Below the pieces are notes generated by a model that was not told the origin of the DNA, did no database searches, and saw nothing but the letters and a program-made list of their open reading frames with translations. Both the position numbers and the translations under genes were made by a program. Shown here piece after piece: positions 24,274 through 34,513 of a DNA stretch of 64,000 nucleotides; position 1 is the stretch's first letter, and each line of letters opens with the position of its first letter. This stretch comes from Tomocerus qinae (taxonomy: Eukaryota; Arthropoda; Collembola; Entomobryomorpha; Tomoceridae): NCBI GenBank assembly GCA_020055645.1, contig CM034546.1:63054001-63118000 (forward strand). The letters run 5' to 3'.

Positions 24274-24576
24274 CTAACAAGACTTTAGGTCATTCTTGTA
24301 GTAATACATGTATCCAAACCGGCGTTTCAGCCAGTCAAAGTCACATCCTTCGCACTGCCACATTTCCTTGTGGACCCTTCGGGTCATTTCGCAATTTCGG
24401 TGTGTTGTTCCATAGTGCTTTCTTGATGATGAGGACTTACAATAGTAAGTTACAATCACTTGCAGCACGGTATCAAAATTGCGAAAACAAATCAAGCAAT
24501 TGTTTTTTGTCAATACACATTTGTAGCAGCGTGTAAAGGCATTGTAACACAAAGATAAAAAACTGTTTTCCCGCAC
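24274..24576 (-). CDS. Cys-rich hypothetical exon
   Basis: An open frame of about 100 aa whose first codon is not a natural start; an AG just upstream (GCTAG) suggests an internal exon. It contains closely spaced cysteine pairs (CYKC, CLIC, CEGC) and histidines, and ends in KSC before TAG. The spacing suggests zinc binding but matches no finger I know. It resembles part of the frame at 22765-22956. It lies immediately upstream of the acidic protein and may be an earlier exon or a separate gene. Confidence 0.35.
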   Translation of the reverse strand: MRENSFLSLCYNAFTRCYKCVLTKNNCLICFRNFDTVLQVIVTYYCKSSSSRKHYGTTHRNCEMTRRVHKEMWQCEGCDFDWLKRRFGYMYYYKNDLKSC

Positions 24577-24712
24577 CTAGCAAACTCTGCTAGGATATCT
24601 TACACGAAACGAAAGTTTTGTTAACGGAATTATATTCTCTGTGTATCCCATCCACATTTTGCTTTTTGACTTTCCAGGCTTGATTATTTCATTTTTAATT
24701 TTTTTGATCACC

Positions 24713-25540
24713 TAGTCCCGTTCTTCGAGGTTGTTGAAGAGCTTTATCTTTCTGCCTCTCCTAGTTCTGTTACGCATTTTCCTCGACAACTTGTGCATAA
24801 CCTTATCGTCATGTTTAGGGATCCTTTTAAAATTAGTCCCCGATTCTATTTTCTAAAATCCAATAGATAAGTTAGACATGGTTAATTTAGTTTTTAATAT
24901 TTATGTGGATACTTACAATTTTGCAGCGCTGTTCCTAGCCAGCAAAAATTTACATTAGTAAAAGTAATATAGGTACATATTACAGTACTATAATATAGGT
25001 ACGGTAGGTAGGTATAATACAGTACGTGCTTGTTTCTGTTTGAGTTCCTCTTCATGGTGCTCAACAACACTGGCAGGGTCGTCGTTTCATCTGCTGATTC
25101 TTCCTCCACGGTCACTTCATCTTCATAAAGTGAAATATTTCATATTAAAAACTATTTATATACCTATATTTTTATTTGTGAACTTACTTCGTCGGTCTCC
25201 GCCAAATCCTCTGTGTCAGTGTCTCCATGTTGCTCTGTCTAAAGAAATCATAAGTATGACTGTAGGTATCAATATCTGGCGTTGCTTACATCTAGCCTGA
25301 TGGTTTGGGGAAAGTGGAGGTAGAGCCGGCGACGAAATCGCCTACAACATTTTGTACATTATTTTAGAAGTACTGAAGGTATAGCTTTAAGTATATCACT
25401 CATATTCAGACTTTGCTTATCAACTGCTGTTTCATCAGGCATATCGATGTTGCTTCCTCCAGTTTGTTCTTCAACCGGTTTTATTATTGAACTAAATGTA
25501 TCCGTTTGCTGTTCACCACTTGCTTTTGTATCCATTGCAA
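24713..25540 (-). CDS. Candidate exons of an unresolved gene
   Basis: Several short open blocks are bounded by plausible splice signals. One starts at the ATG near 25534 (MDTKASGEQQ). Others cover about 25292-25347, 25189-25237 and 25036-25120 (acidic, VTVEEESADE), and a basic one covers about 24713-24852 (RKMRNRTRRGRK). Donors such as GTAAGC and GTAAGT are visible. I could not find a single phase-consistent path through all the blocks, so this may be a decayed gene or need other splice sites. The acidic-then-basic composition suggests a nuclear or nucleic-acid-binding protein, as inference only. Confidence 0.25.
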
Positions 25541-26004
25541 CTGTTGATACAATGGTAAGCTTATAATTTTACGTATATAAGGATGTGTAAGTTTTTTGTT
25601 ACGTAATGAGAACTTACGACTGTTGACTGTTATGACTCCTGCTGACTTATAACTTTAAAAATACTTTTTTCACTTGTTGGTAAGAAAATCGCAAATTACA
25701 ACTTCTATTATTTTACGCAACATTACAATGAATACTAAAGCATTTTTCATTCATTTTTCTATTTTTAATTAAATAACTTTGAGTTAATTAAACTCCACCT
25801 AATTTTGTAAAACTTGTGAATGCAATTATTATGTTTACACAGTATCTTATTTTCTTTCTCTGATAAATTATGTTTGGGTAAATTATTAAAAGTTCAAACA
25901 GTGCCTTCAGCTTCTTGCAAATGTATTCTTCGTCTGTTATCCTTTGCTTCAATTATTGCTTCTATAAAATCTTTGTTGGTTTGAAATCTTTCGGACATGA
26001 TGAA
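25541..26004. other. Spacer, no gene seen
   Basis: AT-rich. A 33-codon minus-strand frame starting near 25998 (MSERFQTNKD) follows the polymerase relic, with no recognisable domain. Confidence 0.35.
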
Positions 26005-26922
26005 TCATTCAGTAAAAAGATAATGATCATCATCATAGTAAACAATTGTTGATTGCACACCAAATTGTAGCTGTTGGCGTGGTTGTAAATCTAGAAAGAC
26101 ATATCCCTGTAAAGGTTCGTATCCAAAAGCTTCAACATTTCTATTTTTACTATGAGTGAATGCAGTTATCATACTTTCAAAATTGATTGTAATAAAAAAA
26201 GGAATTGGAAACCCCACGTGTTTATGTCTAAATTCATAGTGTGATTCCATAGGAAAAGTAACTTGTTGTTAAACAACACCATGACACTCTTCACCATGTT
26301 TATTTCTAGTTTGTTTGTTATAAACCCATTAAGACATGTGATGTAAGTTTTATTTCACCCGCCTTCAACGTTTGACTTTTGTCGATATTAGTTTAGAAAT
26401 TGGATATCAATAAGTAGTGTCCATATAAGTAGCCAGTCTCCTTATCCAATTGTGTTAATTCGTTAAATATTAATAAGTTACTTCCGTTATATGTATTTCT
26501 TGATGTCCTGTAAGGATATAGTTAATTCTCATGTTCATGTTTTTCGTTGACATTTATTGGTATATTTTCAAAGTTAATTTTTTGATTATTTATGTTAAAA
26601 AACATAAATGTTAACAAAAGCTTTTTAATGTTCTTAATTTTTCTTTCTTTTTTTCGTTTTGCTGGTAAATCTAAAACTTTTGCAATAATACAAGTTTGAA
26701 AGTAAAAATCTGATTATGTATTATATAGTCCTAATGTATTTTCAAACAATTCACATTTATCAACAGCAAAGTGATAGCATTGAATGTGATATTATTTCGT
26801 GTATCTAGTTTAGCATTATACATTTCTATATCTAGTTTTATTTGGTGGTGTCTGTTTAAGCTAATTTTAAGTATCTTAGATATATAATTCCTATGTTTTT
26901 CAAAAATTTGTTTTGCAGTCAT
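26005..26922 (-). pseudogene. Relic of a protein-primed DNA polymerase B (Polinton/adintovirus type)
   Basis: The minus-strand frame 26005-26250 contains PFFITINFES, which sits where family-B polymerases of Polintons have the exonuclease motif (a hydrophobic strand, then aspartate, Phe-Glu); the usual aspartate is Asn here. Just upstream, in different frames, are Cys/His spacings typical of the finger that precedes this motif. Further upstream is a frame at 26731-26922 compatible with the N-terminal region. There are at least two frame changes and several stops, and the polymerase and palm motifs are absent downstream. This is a degraded fragment and cannot encode an enzyme. Assignment rests on motif context, not a database search. 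Confidence 0.45.
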
Positions 26923-29202
26923 AACCTGAACTAGATTAACATCTTCATCAAATACGTTCTCTTCAACTTCTGTATTCTGTAGATAATATGTTTCCAGAAA
27001 TCCAGAAATGTGCGCTTAGTTTAACATCCAATACATTGACTTCACTAGAGCGTCGAAGAATCATTTTATGTTTACACAATACAAGTTACAAAATTACCAG
27101 AATTTGTAACAATTGCACACTTGGCTATTCTTCCTATTATACATCCTACATACGTGGTTATTGTCCATATTAGTCCATAGGAAACTGCAACACAATCAGA
27201 TACTTCATCTGAAGATTAGTATACAATATGATAATTCATAAAAAATTATTTTATTTTATTCAATGTATTTTTGTAACTAATGTAAAAATAAATGTAGTGG
27301 GTACACAATTGTACACATCGAGGTTATCAAGGGTAACTAACTTTTATGTTTTATAATAAGTGGCTAAACATCAGAAGTTAGTTTTTGAAGTAGGAATGAA
27401 TGTATGTAGGCAGGTAAGCTCTACCATATATAATGATTATTTAGATAAAATTGTTTTAAAGATTTTCATTTCTTTCACTTTAATCTTTCAGTGAACATTA
27501 CATCTATTGCTTATCACTGTGTCTGAAAACGATGTTGAACAATTTATTAAAGAAGTGCGTGATGCTAGTTTATCCTAATTATTTAACAGTCGATTAATCT
27601 CGGCAGACTGTATTAAAACCGAAATTGTAAAAATAGAATAGAGGTTATTAGTGAACTTACTAGTAAAAACATTGATTACAGACGCGAAATTATAAAAAAG
27701 TGTAAGTAGTGAACTAACTAGTGAATCAGATTTACAAATAAACAATGTGTTTACAGTTACTTAAGCTATCGAAAACAGTATTGAGATGATTGATTATCAT
27801 ATTCGTACTCTGTTTATAATGCAACAATGCAAATACCTCTTTAGGCCACCAGATATTCTTTTTCAGTCGTCTCAAGTTCGATTGTGATTGAAGACAATAT
27901 TTTCTATCTTGGACTCCATCCATGTTGATAATCCCTAGCTGTTTGCTATCCTTGCTCCGTAAAATTGTTGGTAGAGTAGTACTACAATCATCAATCACCT
28001 TTGTTCGCCTGCTCTCCTGCCCGTTTAAATTGTTAATTATTCATATATATATATTAAAGTATTGTGTTATTATACAGTACTCACCACAATAAAAATACTG
28101 TAATACTCAATCATGTAAGCTTAATACTTAGGTCAGATGCTGTATTTACAAATAAGTAACATACAATATCACTCACTAAAGCACAATTTTATTTTTTGTT
28201 CTATCGTTGTGCTTCGTACTAGCGGTTTAAGTTGACACTTTTTTTTTTGAAAAACACAACTCTCAGTTCTGCATATTCTGAAAAAATGAAGTTCTGCATG
28301 TCCACAATTTTCACATAATTTTTGCACTCACTTTACTGTACTCACTTTGTCCGGTAGCACTGGAAACAAATATATTATGTAATATGTTGCATGAGTTGAG
28401 TACAGCAGACACAGACACCTGTCTTTCTTCACTCTTGGGCTTTTGGAATCCCATTCTATTGTATTCAGCCCTAACCTAACCTTGCGGGGAGAGATCAAGG
28501 TTTGTTTTAAGCTTGACCATTATTCTCTTACTCATTTTACTAGGAAGAATAATCAGGATTATATTATTATTGTTTTTAATGACTGTAGGTTTTTGAATCA
28601 TCATTCACATCCATAGGAACACCAGTAGTAGTAGTAGTAGTAAAAGTATCATTATATAACATGTCATCCAATATACAGGGTTAGACTTGTCTCAGTTAAT
28701 TATTATTATTGACCGTAGAAATACATGACAGGTCACTCACATTGAGCGGATTACTAGTACTAATGATCTTATTAAATTTATCTTCTTGCATAATTAATTG
28801 TTTTTGATAAGCGGATAAATGATACATTATGAAATGATAAATTCAACATTAAAGTGTGTATGTAGCACAGCGAAATCAAAACCTTCATATTTTATTCTGC
28901 ACTACTGCACACTCTAATCAGACTAACAGTAAGTCGGTTGAGAATGAATCATAGACTCCTAGTCAACATCTTTTCCGACAAACAAAAGTGTCAAACTACT
29001 GTCTGGAGATGCTTGGGTGGGCTATCCATGCATTGTTTATATTTTATTTACTATCTAAAGTAAATCCTACATGTATTGACTCTTGTGCATTGTGAATATT
29101 TTCATATTCACATCTTATGCATTGTCTGCTCTTATCAATATAAATCTTACACCTTATAATTATATACGACAATCTTGGACTCAAACAATATTACACTATA
29201 TG
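26923..29202. other. Intergenic, no gene supported
   Basis: AT-rich. The minus-strand frame at 27732-27998 is open but has no recognisable domain. A short TAG-type trinucleotide run lies near 28625-28640. No structural gene of a Polinton was found here. Confidence 0.4.
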
Positions 29203-29649
29203 CTACACTAAATGGAGTCTAATTAACGAATCCACATCTAATCTGCATACGAAACATTTTTGCTGGTGAACAACACAAATTCTGCAAGCAACTGCACAAG
29301 AACAGGGAATATTCACAAACTGAAATTCGTTTGTTAAACAAATTTTACACATTATACGGTCGACATCTGTTTCTGTTACCTGTATTCTATGGATGGCAAA
29401 GTGTAAGCACTTTGATTGGTGGGTGAAACTATCATTTTTCCAATCAAAAATGTTTGGCGTGTTGTTGTTCATATGCTTACATAAAAAACATTGTATTACT
29501 CCCGTTACTGGGTGCAGAAAATATCCCTGTTGCGCAAATATTTTTCCTTGAAAATCTTCAATATGACTGTTTTCAAACGATTGTATTCTTTTGAGTTCTT
29601 CTTGATATTGGGGGAATTTAACATTTCCGTTTACAAAAAATTCCCGCAT
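29203..29649 (-). CDS. Small IAP-like protein with BIR-like and RING domains
   Basis: 148 aa from the ATG at 29649. Residues about 21-83 look like a baculovirus-IAP repeat (RIQSF, then QQGYF, then CFLC) with zinc ligands C54, C57, H77 and C81. The spacings (x19 and x3) differ from the usual x16 and x6. Residues 101-135 form an IAP-type RING with exact spacing: C101-x2-C104-x11-C116-x1-C118-x3-C122-x2-C125-x6-C132-x2-C135, and a C-terminal hydrophobic tail. The position normally held by His (118) is Cys. IAPs restrain caspases and carry E3 ubiquitin ligase activity. One BIR plus a RING in so short a protein resembles virus- or transposon-carried IAPs more than typical host IAPs. The location between polymerase and protease relics supports that, by inference. 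The frame is intact. Confidence 0.72.
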   Translation of the reverse strand: MREFFVNGNVKFPQYQEELKRIQSFENSHIEDFQGKIFAQQGYFLHPVTGVIQCFLCKHMNNNTPNIFDWKNDSFTHQSKCLHFAIHRIQVTETDVDRIMCKICLTNEFQFVNIPCSCAVACRICVVHQQKCFVCRLDVDSLIRLHLV

Positions 29650-30935
29650 TTTAACGCACTAACAGTTGCACTTACTTATTTCATATACAATTTGGAAGCA
29701 ATCCCCACAAAAATAAACACAGTATTCTGGATTTACACTGTCTTCATGGAACGAATAAGAGAATTTTGAACAGTTAACACAATATAACATTTCAATAACT
29801 TCAAAACAGCAACAATCGCAGACCATTTTATAAACAGTTTAGCAATTTAATAAAATGTGACTTCTTGCATATAGCAAGATGTACATAGCAAGAATCAACG
29901 TGTAATATTACATTACCCAAAGAAGAAAATAAATATTTCTTGCTTTTCTCGTTTATCTCAAAATATAACTTGGCCTTTTGTTACAGACAGGAAATGGTGT
30001 TGCCTTGTCAAAGTAAACGTTTAAACTTTTCAAAACTTTTAGACTTTATAACTTGCAATTTTATGGGAGGAAGTGGAAGAATGCCAGACGGGCAGGTAGT
30101 ACAATACTAAATAAATGGACTAATTACATTTGCTTTATATACTAAACATTAATACGGAAATGACGACATTTATTAGCTAGAGTAACCGGTTAGTTTACAT
30201 TTCCATGATGAAAGTAGTTTTCCTTGAGGGTTTGTGAAGGTTAGTTTTTCTTTTATAAGGAAATGGGCAATTAATCGATGATTTCCTTATAAAATTCAGG
30301 GTCATTTCATTTAAAAAAAAAGAAGGGGGAGGTGGGCGGGGGGGTGGTATTGAGTAGGTGTTTGGTTTTTGATCTTCATCAGCTTTAAAGTTAAAGTTCG
30401 GTTTTCTCTCCGTCGGGTCTCGGATTCTGTACAAAGCAATTTTTATATACGATGTCAGCTTATCATGTAGGGGGTGTGGTAATCAATTTTGACGTCTATG
30501 CTTTCATTAAACACCGTTTCTTATTTTTCAATGAAGATTTCGCGTAATTTTACAATGGGCGACGGGTCTTGCACTGGGTTATGTCTATATTTGCAAAAGC
30601 AATTTATAAATGATGAATGACATTGTGTTCCCTATAATATGCAAAATATCTATATAATAATGATGATAATAATTTTCGATACAATGTAAAATTGATGTAA
30701 TTTAAAATGTTATACTTTTATTTCCACATAATTTTATTTAATTAGTTTTATTTGTGACGATGTCCAATACGAAGCTGCATGAGCATTATTTTTTTGTTGA
30801 AACCATTCGTCATTGTTTCAATAATGTAGTCCGTGCAGCGATGAACTTTTAGGTCGCCGTTACTTTTAGCGAGCATGTCCATAGTACCTACAAAATTCTT
30901 CGAGATATTTATACAATAATTTATACATAAGTAGG
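29650..30935. other. Intergenic, no gene supported
   Basis: A G-rich run (about 30320-30350) creates a proline-rich minus-strand frame that is probably not a gene. The minus-strand frame at 30748-30954 is open but unrecognised. Confidence 0.4.
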
Positions 30936-31208
30936 TTGATTTGTATTTTGACATTGACTTTTGTCATTGACTTTGGAATTTTCATTGACAATGACTTTGA
31001 CACTAGTCCTGAAAGTTTTCTTAAAGGATATATCTATATCTGCGTTAATTTAGCAAATACTATTTCTGGTGGAATACGATTAGCTATATTATTTTCAAAA
31101 GCTTTAGAACAATCAACTACTTGCATTGTGTTTGCACAAAGCCTAGCCAATATGACTATTGATCGAAATGGTAATGTTAATGTTAGCAACATAAGTTCTT
31201 TAAATTAA
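30936..31208 (+). CDS. Hypothetical ORF upstream of a protease relic
   Basis: A 90-codon open frame ends 6 bases before the protease-like frame. It includes a hydrophobic stretch (GYIYICVNLANTISGG) and an Asn-rich end. Its first part overlaps ATTGACTTTG-type short repeats (30945-31005), so the true coding part, if any, is probably only the later half. I cannot assign a family; a fragment of a structural gene is possible given the neighbour. Confidence 0.22.
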   Translation: MICILTLTFVIDFGIFIDNDFDTSPESFLKGYIYICVNLANTISGGIRLAILFSKALEQSTTCIVFAQSLANMTIDRNGNVNVSNISSLN

Positions 31209-31214
31209 ATTGAA

Positions 31215-31500
31215 ATGTACAAAAATCAAGTAGAAAGTGCACTGTGTTGTTTACTGTCAAATACTAATGTAAAACACTATGGTGTATTATCAGCTGATGA
31301 GTTACATTTAATGACACTATCAGAATGCTACCCATCAGTATACATAATGAATACTGCACCTTCAACAGTTAAATATGGACATTATATTGTTTACTTAAGG
31401 CTTAGTAATAGAAATAAATTTTTGACAGTTTTGGTCAAAGTATGGTTCTATATTCGAATACTTTAATTATGCATGTAATCAAACTTAAGATAATTTTAAA
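31215..31500 (+). pseudogene. Adenain-like cysteine protease relic (Polinton type)
   Basis: The frame starting at 31215 carries the arrangement seen in adenain-like (C5/Ulp fold) proteases of Polintons and adintoviruses. It has a GVLSADEL segment, then YPSVYIMNTAP, then a His in KYGHYIVYL at the catalytic-His position. Shortly after, near 31420, another frame contains FDSFG, the expected second conserved box with the acidic residue, so a frameshift separates the two. No catalytic-Cys region is visible further on. A broken, 3'-truncated copy. Assignment is by motif order only. Confidence 0.5.
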
Positions 31501-31884
31501 GGGATGTATGTGGTATGTATCGTCTCTACTATGTTTACAATAGAATAATTATTTGTCATTCTTACAAAGATTTGATAAGTAAATTCTCTAATAATAAGAA
31601 AAAAATGATTGTAAAGTGAAAAATGTTTACAGAATGTACATCCCTAAGGTTCATGAAAATTACACACTTCAACAATGTATATCAATAAATGTACACAAGT
31701 GTTTGAATAAGTAATATAGTATAAACAAATGTAAAAGGATACTAACGATAGACATCTAAATTATTACCCTCCTTTCCGGGAAGTTACTACGATAACTAAC
31801 TGTATATTTATCATAAAAAAAGTAATAAATAATATTTTACCCTAATGTTTTATCATATGCTTACGCATATGGCTTATTATTATT

Positions 31885-32857
31885 TTGATAACCAAACTTA
31901 ACAGACAGATCACTACAAAATGTTCTTTTCGGATTTTCTCACGTCACCTAATATCACTTTACAACAAAGTTACATCAATAGCTAACTATTCGTTTTACTC
32001 CAGGTTAGGAGATCCACTTTCACTCCACTCTCCCGCATTCATTCCTGAATATTCTCCTACTAAAACAAATATTAAAATTCAAGATATCGTTTCACAACCT
32101 TATATGTCAACTATTAATTGCAAAAAGGTAAATTTTCTATTTCATACCAGAAGTAAATTTTTATTGATAATTGTTTATAAAAATTATTGATTCAAATCAT
32201 ACAAGTTGTAGACGATACGTTAACGCACATCAATGAACATTGCAACGTACAGTCTCGTTATCGTACTCAACAAATAGTATCAAAATATCTTAAACATCAA
32301 CAAGAACTTTCACAAAATTCAAAGACCTGTATCCTATAGAAATATTACCTCATGGTACATCCTCAACTCACAACCCCTTCACTAGTCTACAAAAACTGCC
32401 TACAACATTTACCACTGCTAATACAGTAAAATTCAAACCACTTTTCATTGTTGTCTGTAGTATGTATATAAATATTTTATTTGCTTATTTATATAGATTC
32501 ACTCCAACGTAGAATCATACAACTTCACATCACAAGATTGCAAATGTTGGACATTTCTATGTCATATTTGTGGATTTAAAACTCATAATTACCGAAAATT
32601 CATATTTCATAAACTTAAACCCATTCTAAATCAAGAAACAACTGAACTGCTTTTCAAATGTAAAGCATGTCCAAGAAAATTTTAAGGGTTTAAATAGTCA
32701 TAAATATGCTACCGGTCATCATACAGCTAATGCTGAAATAAATAATAGTAAAGATTACCACCGTCTACTTTGCTCGAAACGATATAGCAACCCTGATTCA
32801 TTAAAACACCATGAAAAGCGTAAACACACTCAACAAATTCCCCTTAATTTTTTCTAA
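31885..32857 (+). pseudogene. Broken C2H2 zinc-finger gene
   Basis: The frame at 31885-32190 ends near a donor-like GTAAAT. Downstream pieces at about 32190-32460 and 32510-32857 are in changing frames. The last part has finger-like motifs (CHICGF, FKCKACPRKF, and a final Cys then HHEKRKH). A single extra T at about 32680-32683 puts a stop after PRKF and shifts the frame. At least one more shift lies near 32320. Probably a degenerate DNA-binding protein gene. Whether it belonged to the Polinton-like relic next door or to the host is unclear. Confidence 0.5.
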
Positions 32858-33479
32858 GAAAAGAATACAATGCAATATGGGTCTAAAAACCTTTGTTTGC
32901 GAAACCTCACTTAAAGCTCACAAATTACGACTGCATATTCTTTGAAGCTTGTAATTAATTCATAACCTTCAATTAACATCACTTATTCAAACCACCATAA
33001 CTGACACGTCTGTAAGACGAGTAACTTCTTTGGTATATAATACTTCATATTTTATGGCCACTATAACGTTACATTCATGTGTGTACATTAATCCATGTAC
33101 TTATGTAAATATGAAATAAATATTTTAACTTGCACATTTACATTTAATAAAATGAAAATATTACCTTTCAAGTCCGAATAGTTCATTTCAAATATATTAA
33201 GTAAAACCAACAAATATCGTATTTTCAATTGCACTAATCCAGCTGAGATGTTTGATGAACTGACTGGTCAAGTAACTGTTTAATTGAACTTCAACTCTAA
33301 GTGACGATGGGTACTCCTCGTTTGTTGCCTATGTAGTTGACATAACACCATACTGATAAATTACTATTACAACATGGCATACCTCGTACCAAATAACTAG
33401 TTATGATTTTAAAGTGCTAATATTTTTGCCATCCTGTCTTTATACCTACTTACTCTTTCCATGAGTGTTACAGCAATTA
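32858..33479. other. Intergenic, no gene seen
   Basis: AT-rich with no supported feature before the hairpin element. Confidence 0.4.
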
Positions 33480-33836
33480 CCGTCTTTCCATATTACCGCA
33501 TTCTAACGCAACGGCATTGTACTTGATGAATATTTAAATTTATTTTGGTGGGAACAGTGCCTCGGATGTAGTTTATCCGAGACGGTAGTAGAAACATGCA
33601 AGTTCTTCCCCACCAAAGATGTAGTTCAAACTAACCCAGCTAGAGCCTGATTGACTTTACTAGTAAGAAAGGTGGTGTGGGTTAGTTTGAACTACCTCTT
33701 TGGTGGGGAACAACTTGTACCCTTCTACTACCGTCTCGGATAAACTACATCCGAGGCACTGTTCCCACCAAAATAAATTTAAATATTCATCAAGTACAGT
33801 GCCGTTGCGTTAGAATGCGGTAATATGGAAAGACGG
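33480..33836. mobile_element. 357-bp hairpin (foldback) element
   Basis: Arms 33480-33638 and 33678-33836 are near-perfect reverse complements of 159 bases, separated by a 39-base loop. The ends are CCGTC and GACGG, each next to TA, consistent with a TA target duplication. Only a few mismatches are visible in the arms. No coding capacity. The terminal CCGT and TA flanks recall the intron element at 8073, so both may be Tc1/mariner-group nonautonomous elements. Confidence 0.85.
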
Positions 33837-34261
33837 TAGTTGATTTTGCCTTTAACATTTGGAAATGGGCAAGAAAAATTTTGGATGCAAGAATTAAGTT
33901 TTTAAGCTGCCTGCTTTTTCACTGCCCATTCCACATGATAACTAACATTAAAAAACGGGTTTGTATTTCTTTTTCTGGTTTTGAATCCAAACATTTATTT
34001 CATTAGCTCAACCAATTCAAATACATACAGGTTTATAATATGTACAATCATAATTATTTATTACAGTATGCAGGATACACTGTTTGTATATTGCATATAT
34101 GATGGTTATTAACAATTAATCAATTCTTAATTTACAACTGTTGGCTGCAATTTACGCCGTAGGCGCAATTGTCATCACGCCTACAGCTATACAGGGCAAT
34201 GATAAACCCCAATTGTATATTTCTAATACTGTTATTAAAGTTAAATGATTAAATTTAGATA

Positions 34262-34513
34262 TGTTACAGGAAATTTGTACAGACCGGACATTTGAAAATG
34301 CCTAGGACATATGTAAAATGGAAAACCAAAATTTTGATTTTTAACGAACCAAACTTAATTGAAATCAATCAAAATTACATGAAAGCATATTTGACAGCCA
34401 TAAAGTTGTTTTAAATTAGGTTAGGTTCGTTAAAAATCAAAATTTTGGTTTTCCATTTTACATATGTCCTAGGTATTTTGCATATGTCCGGTCTGTACAA
34501 ATTTCCTGTAACA
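34262..34513. mobile_element. About 250-bp MITE with long inverted repeats
   Basis: Left end TGTTACAGGAAATTTGTACA (34262 on) and right end TGTACAAATTTCCTGTAACA are inverted copies, continuing inward through CCGGACAT, CCTAGGACATATGTAAAATG and a block with AAAATCAAAATTTTGG. GATA flanks both ends, giving a 4-5 bp target duplication. No coding content. Confidence 0.75.

Noticed and set aside
27732..27998. 88-codon minus-strand ORF as a Polinton structural gene
   Set aside because: Open but without any recognisable motif; position alone is not enough.
30195..30434. Proline-rich minus-strand ORF
   Set aside because: It is produced by a G-rich low-complexity run; no domain and no splice or start context.
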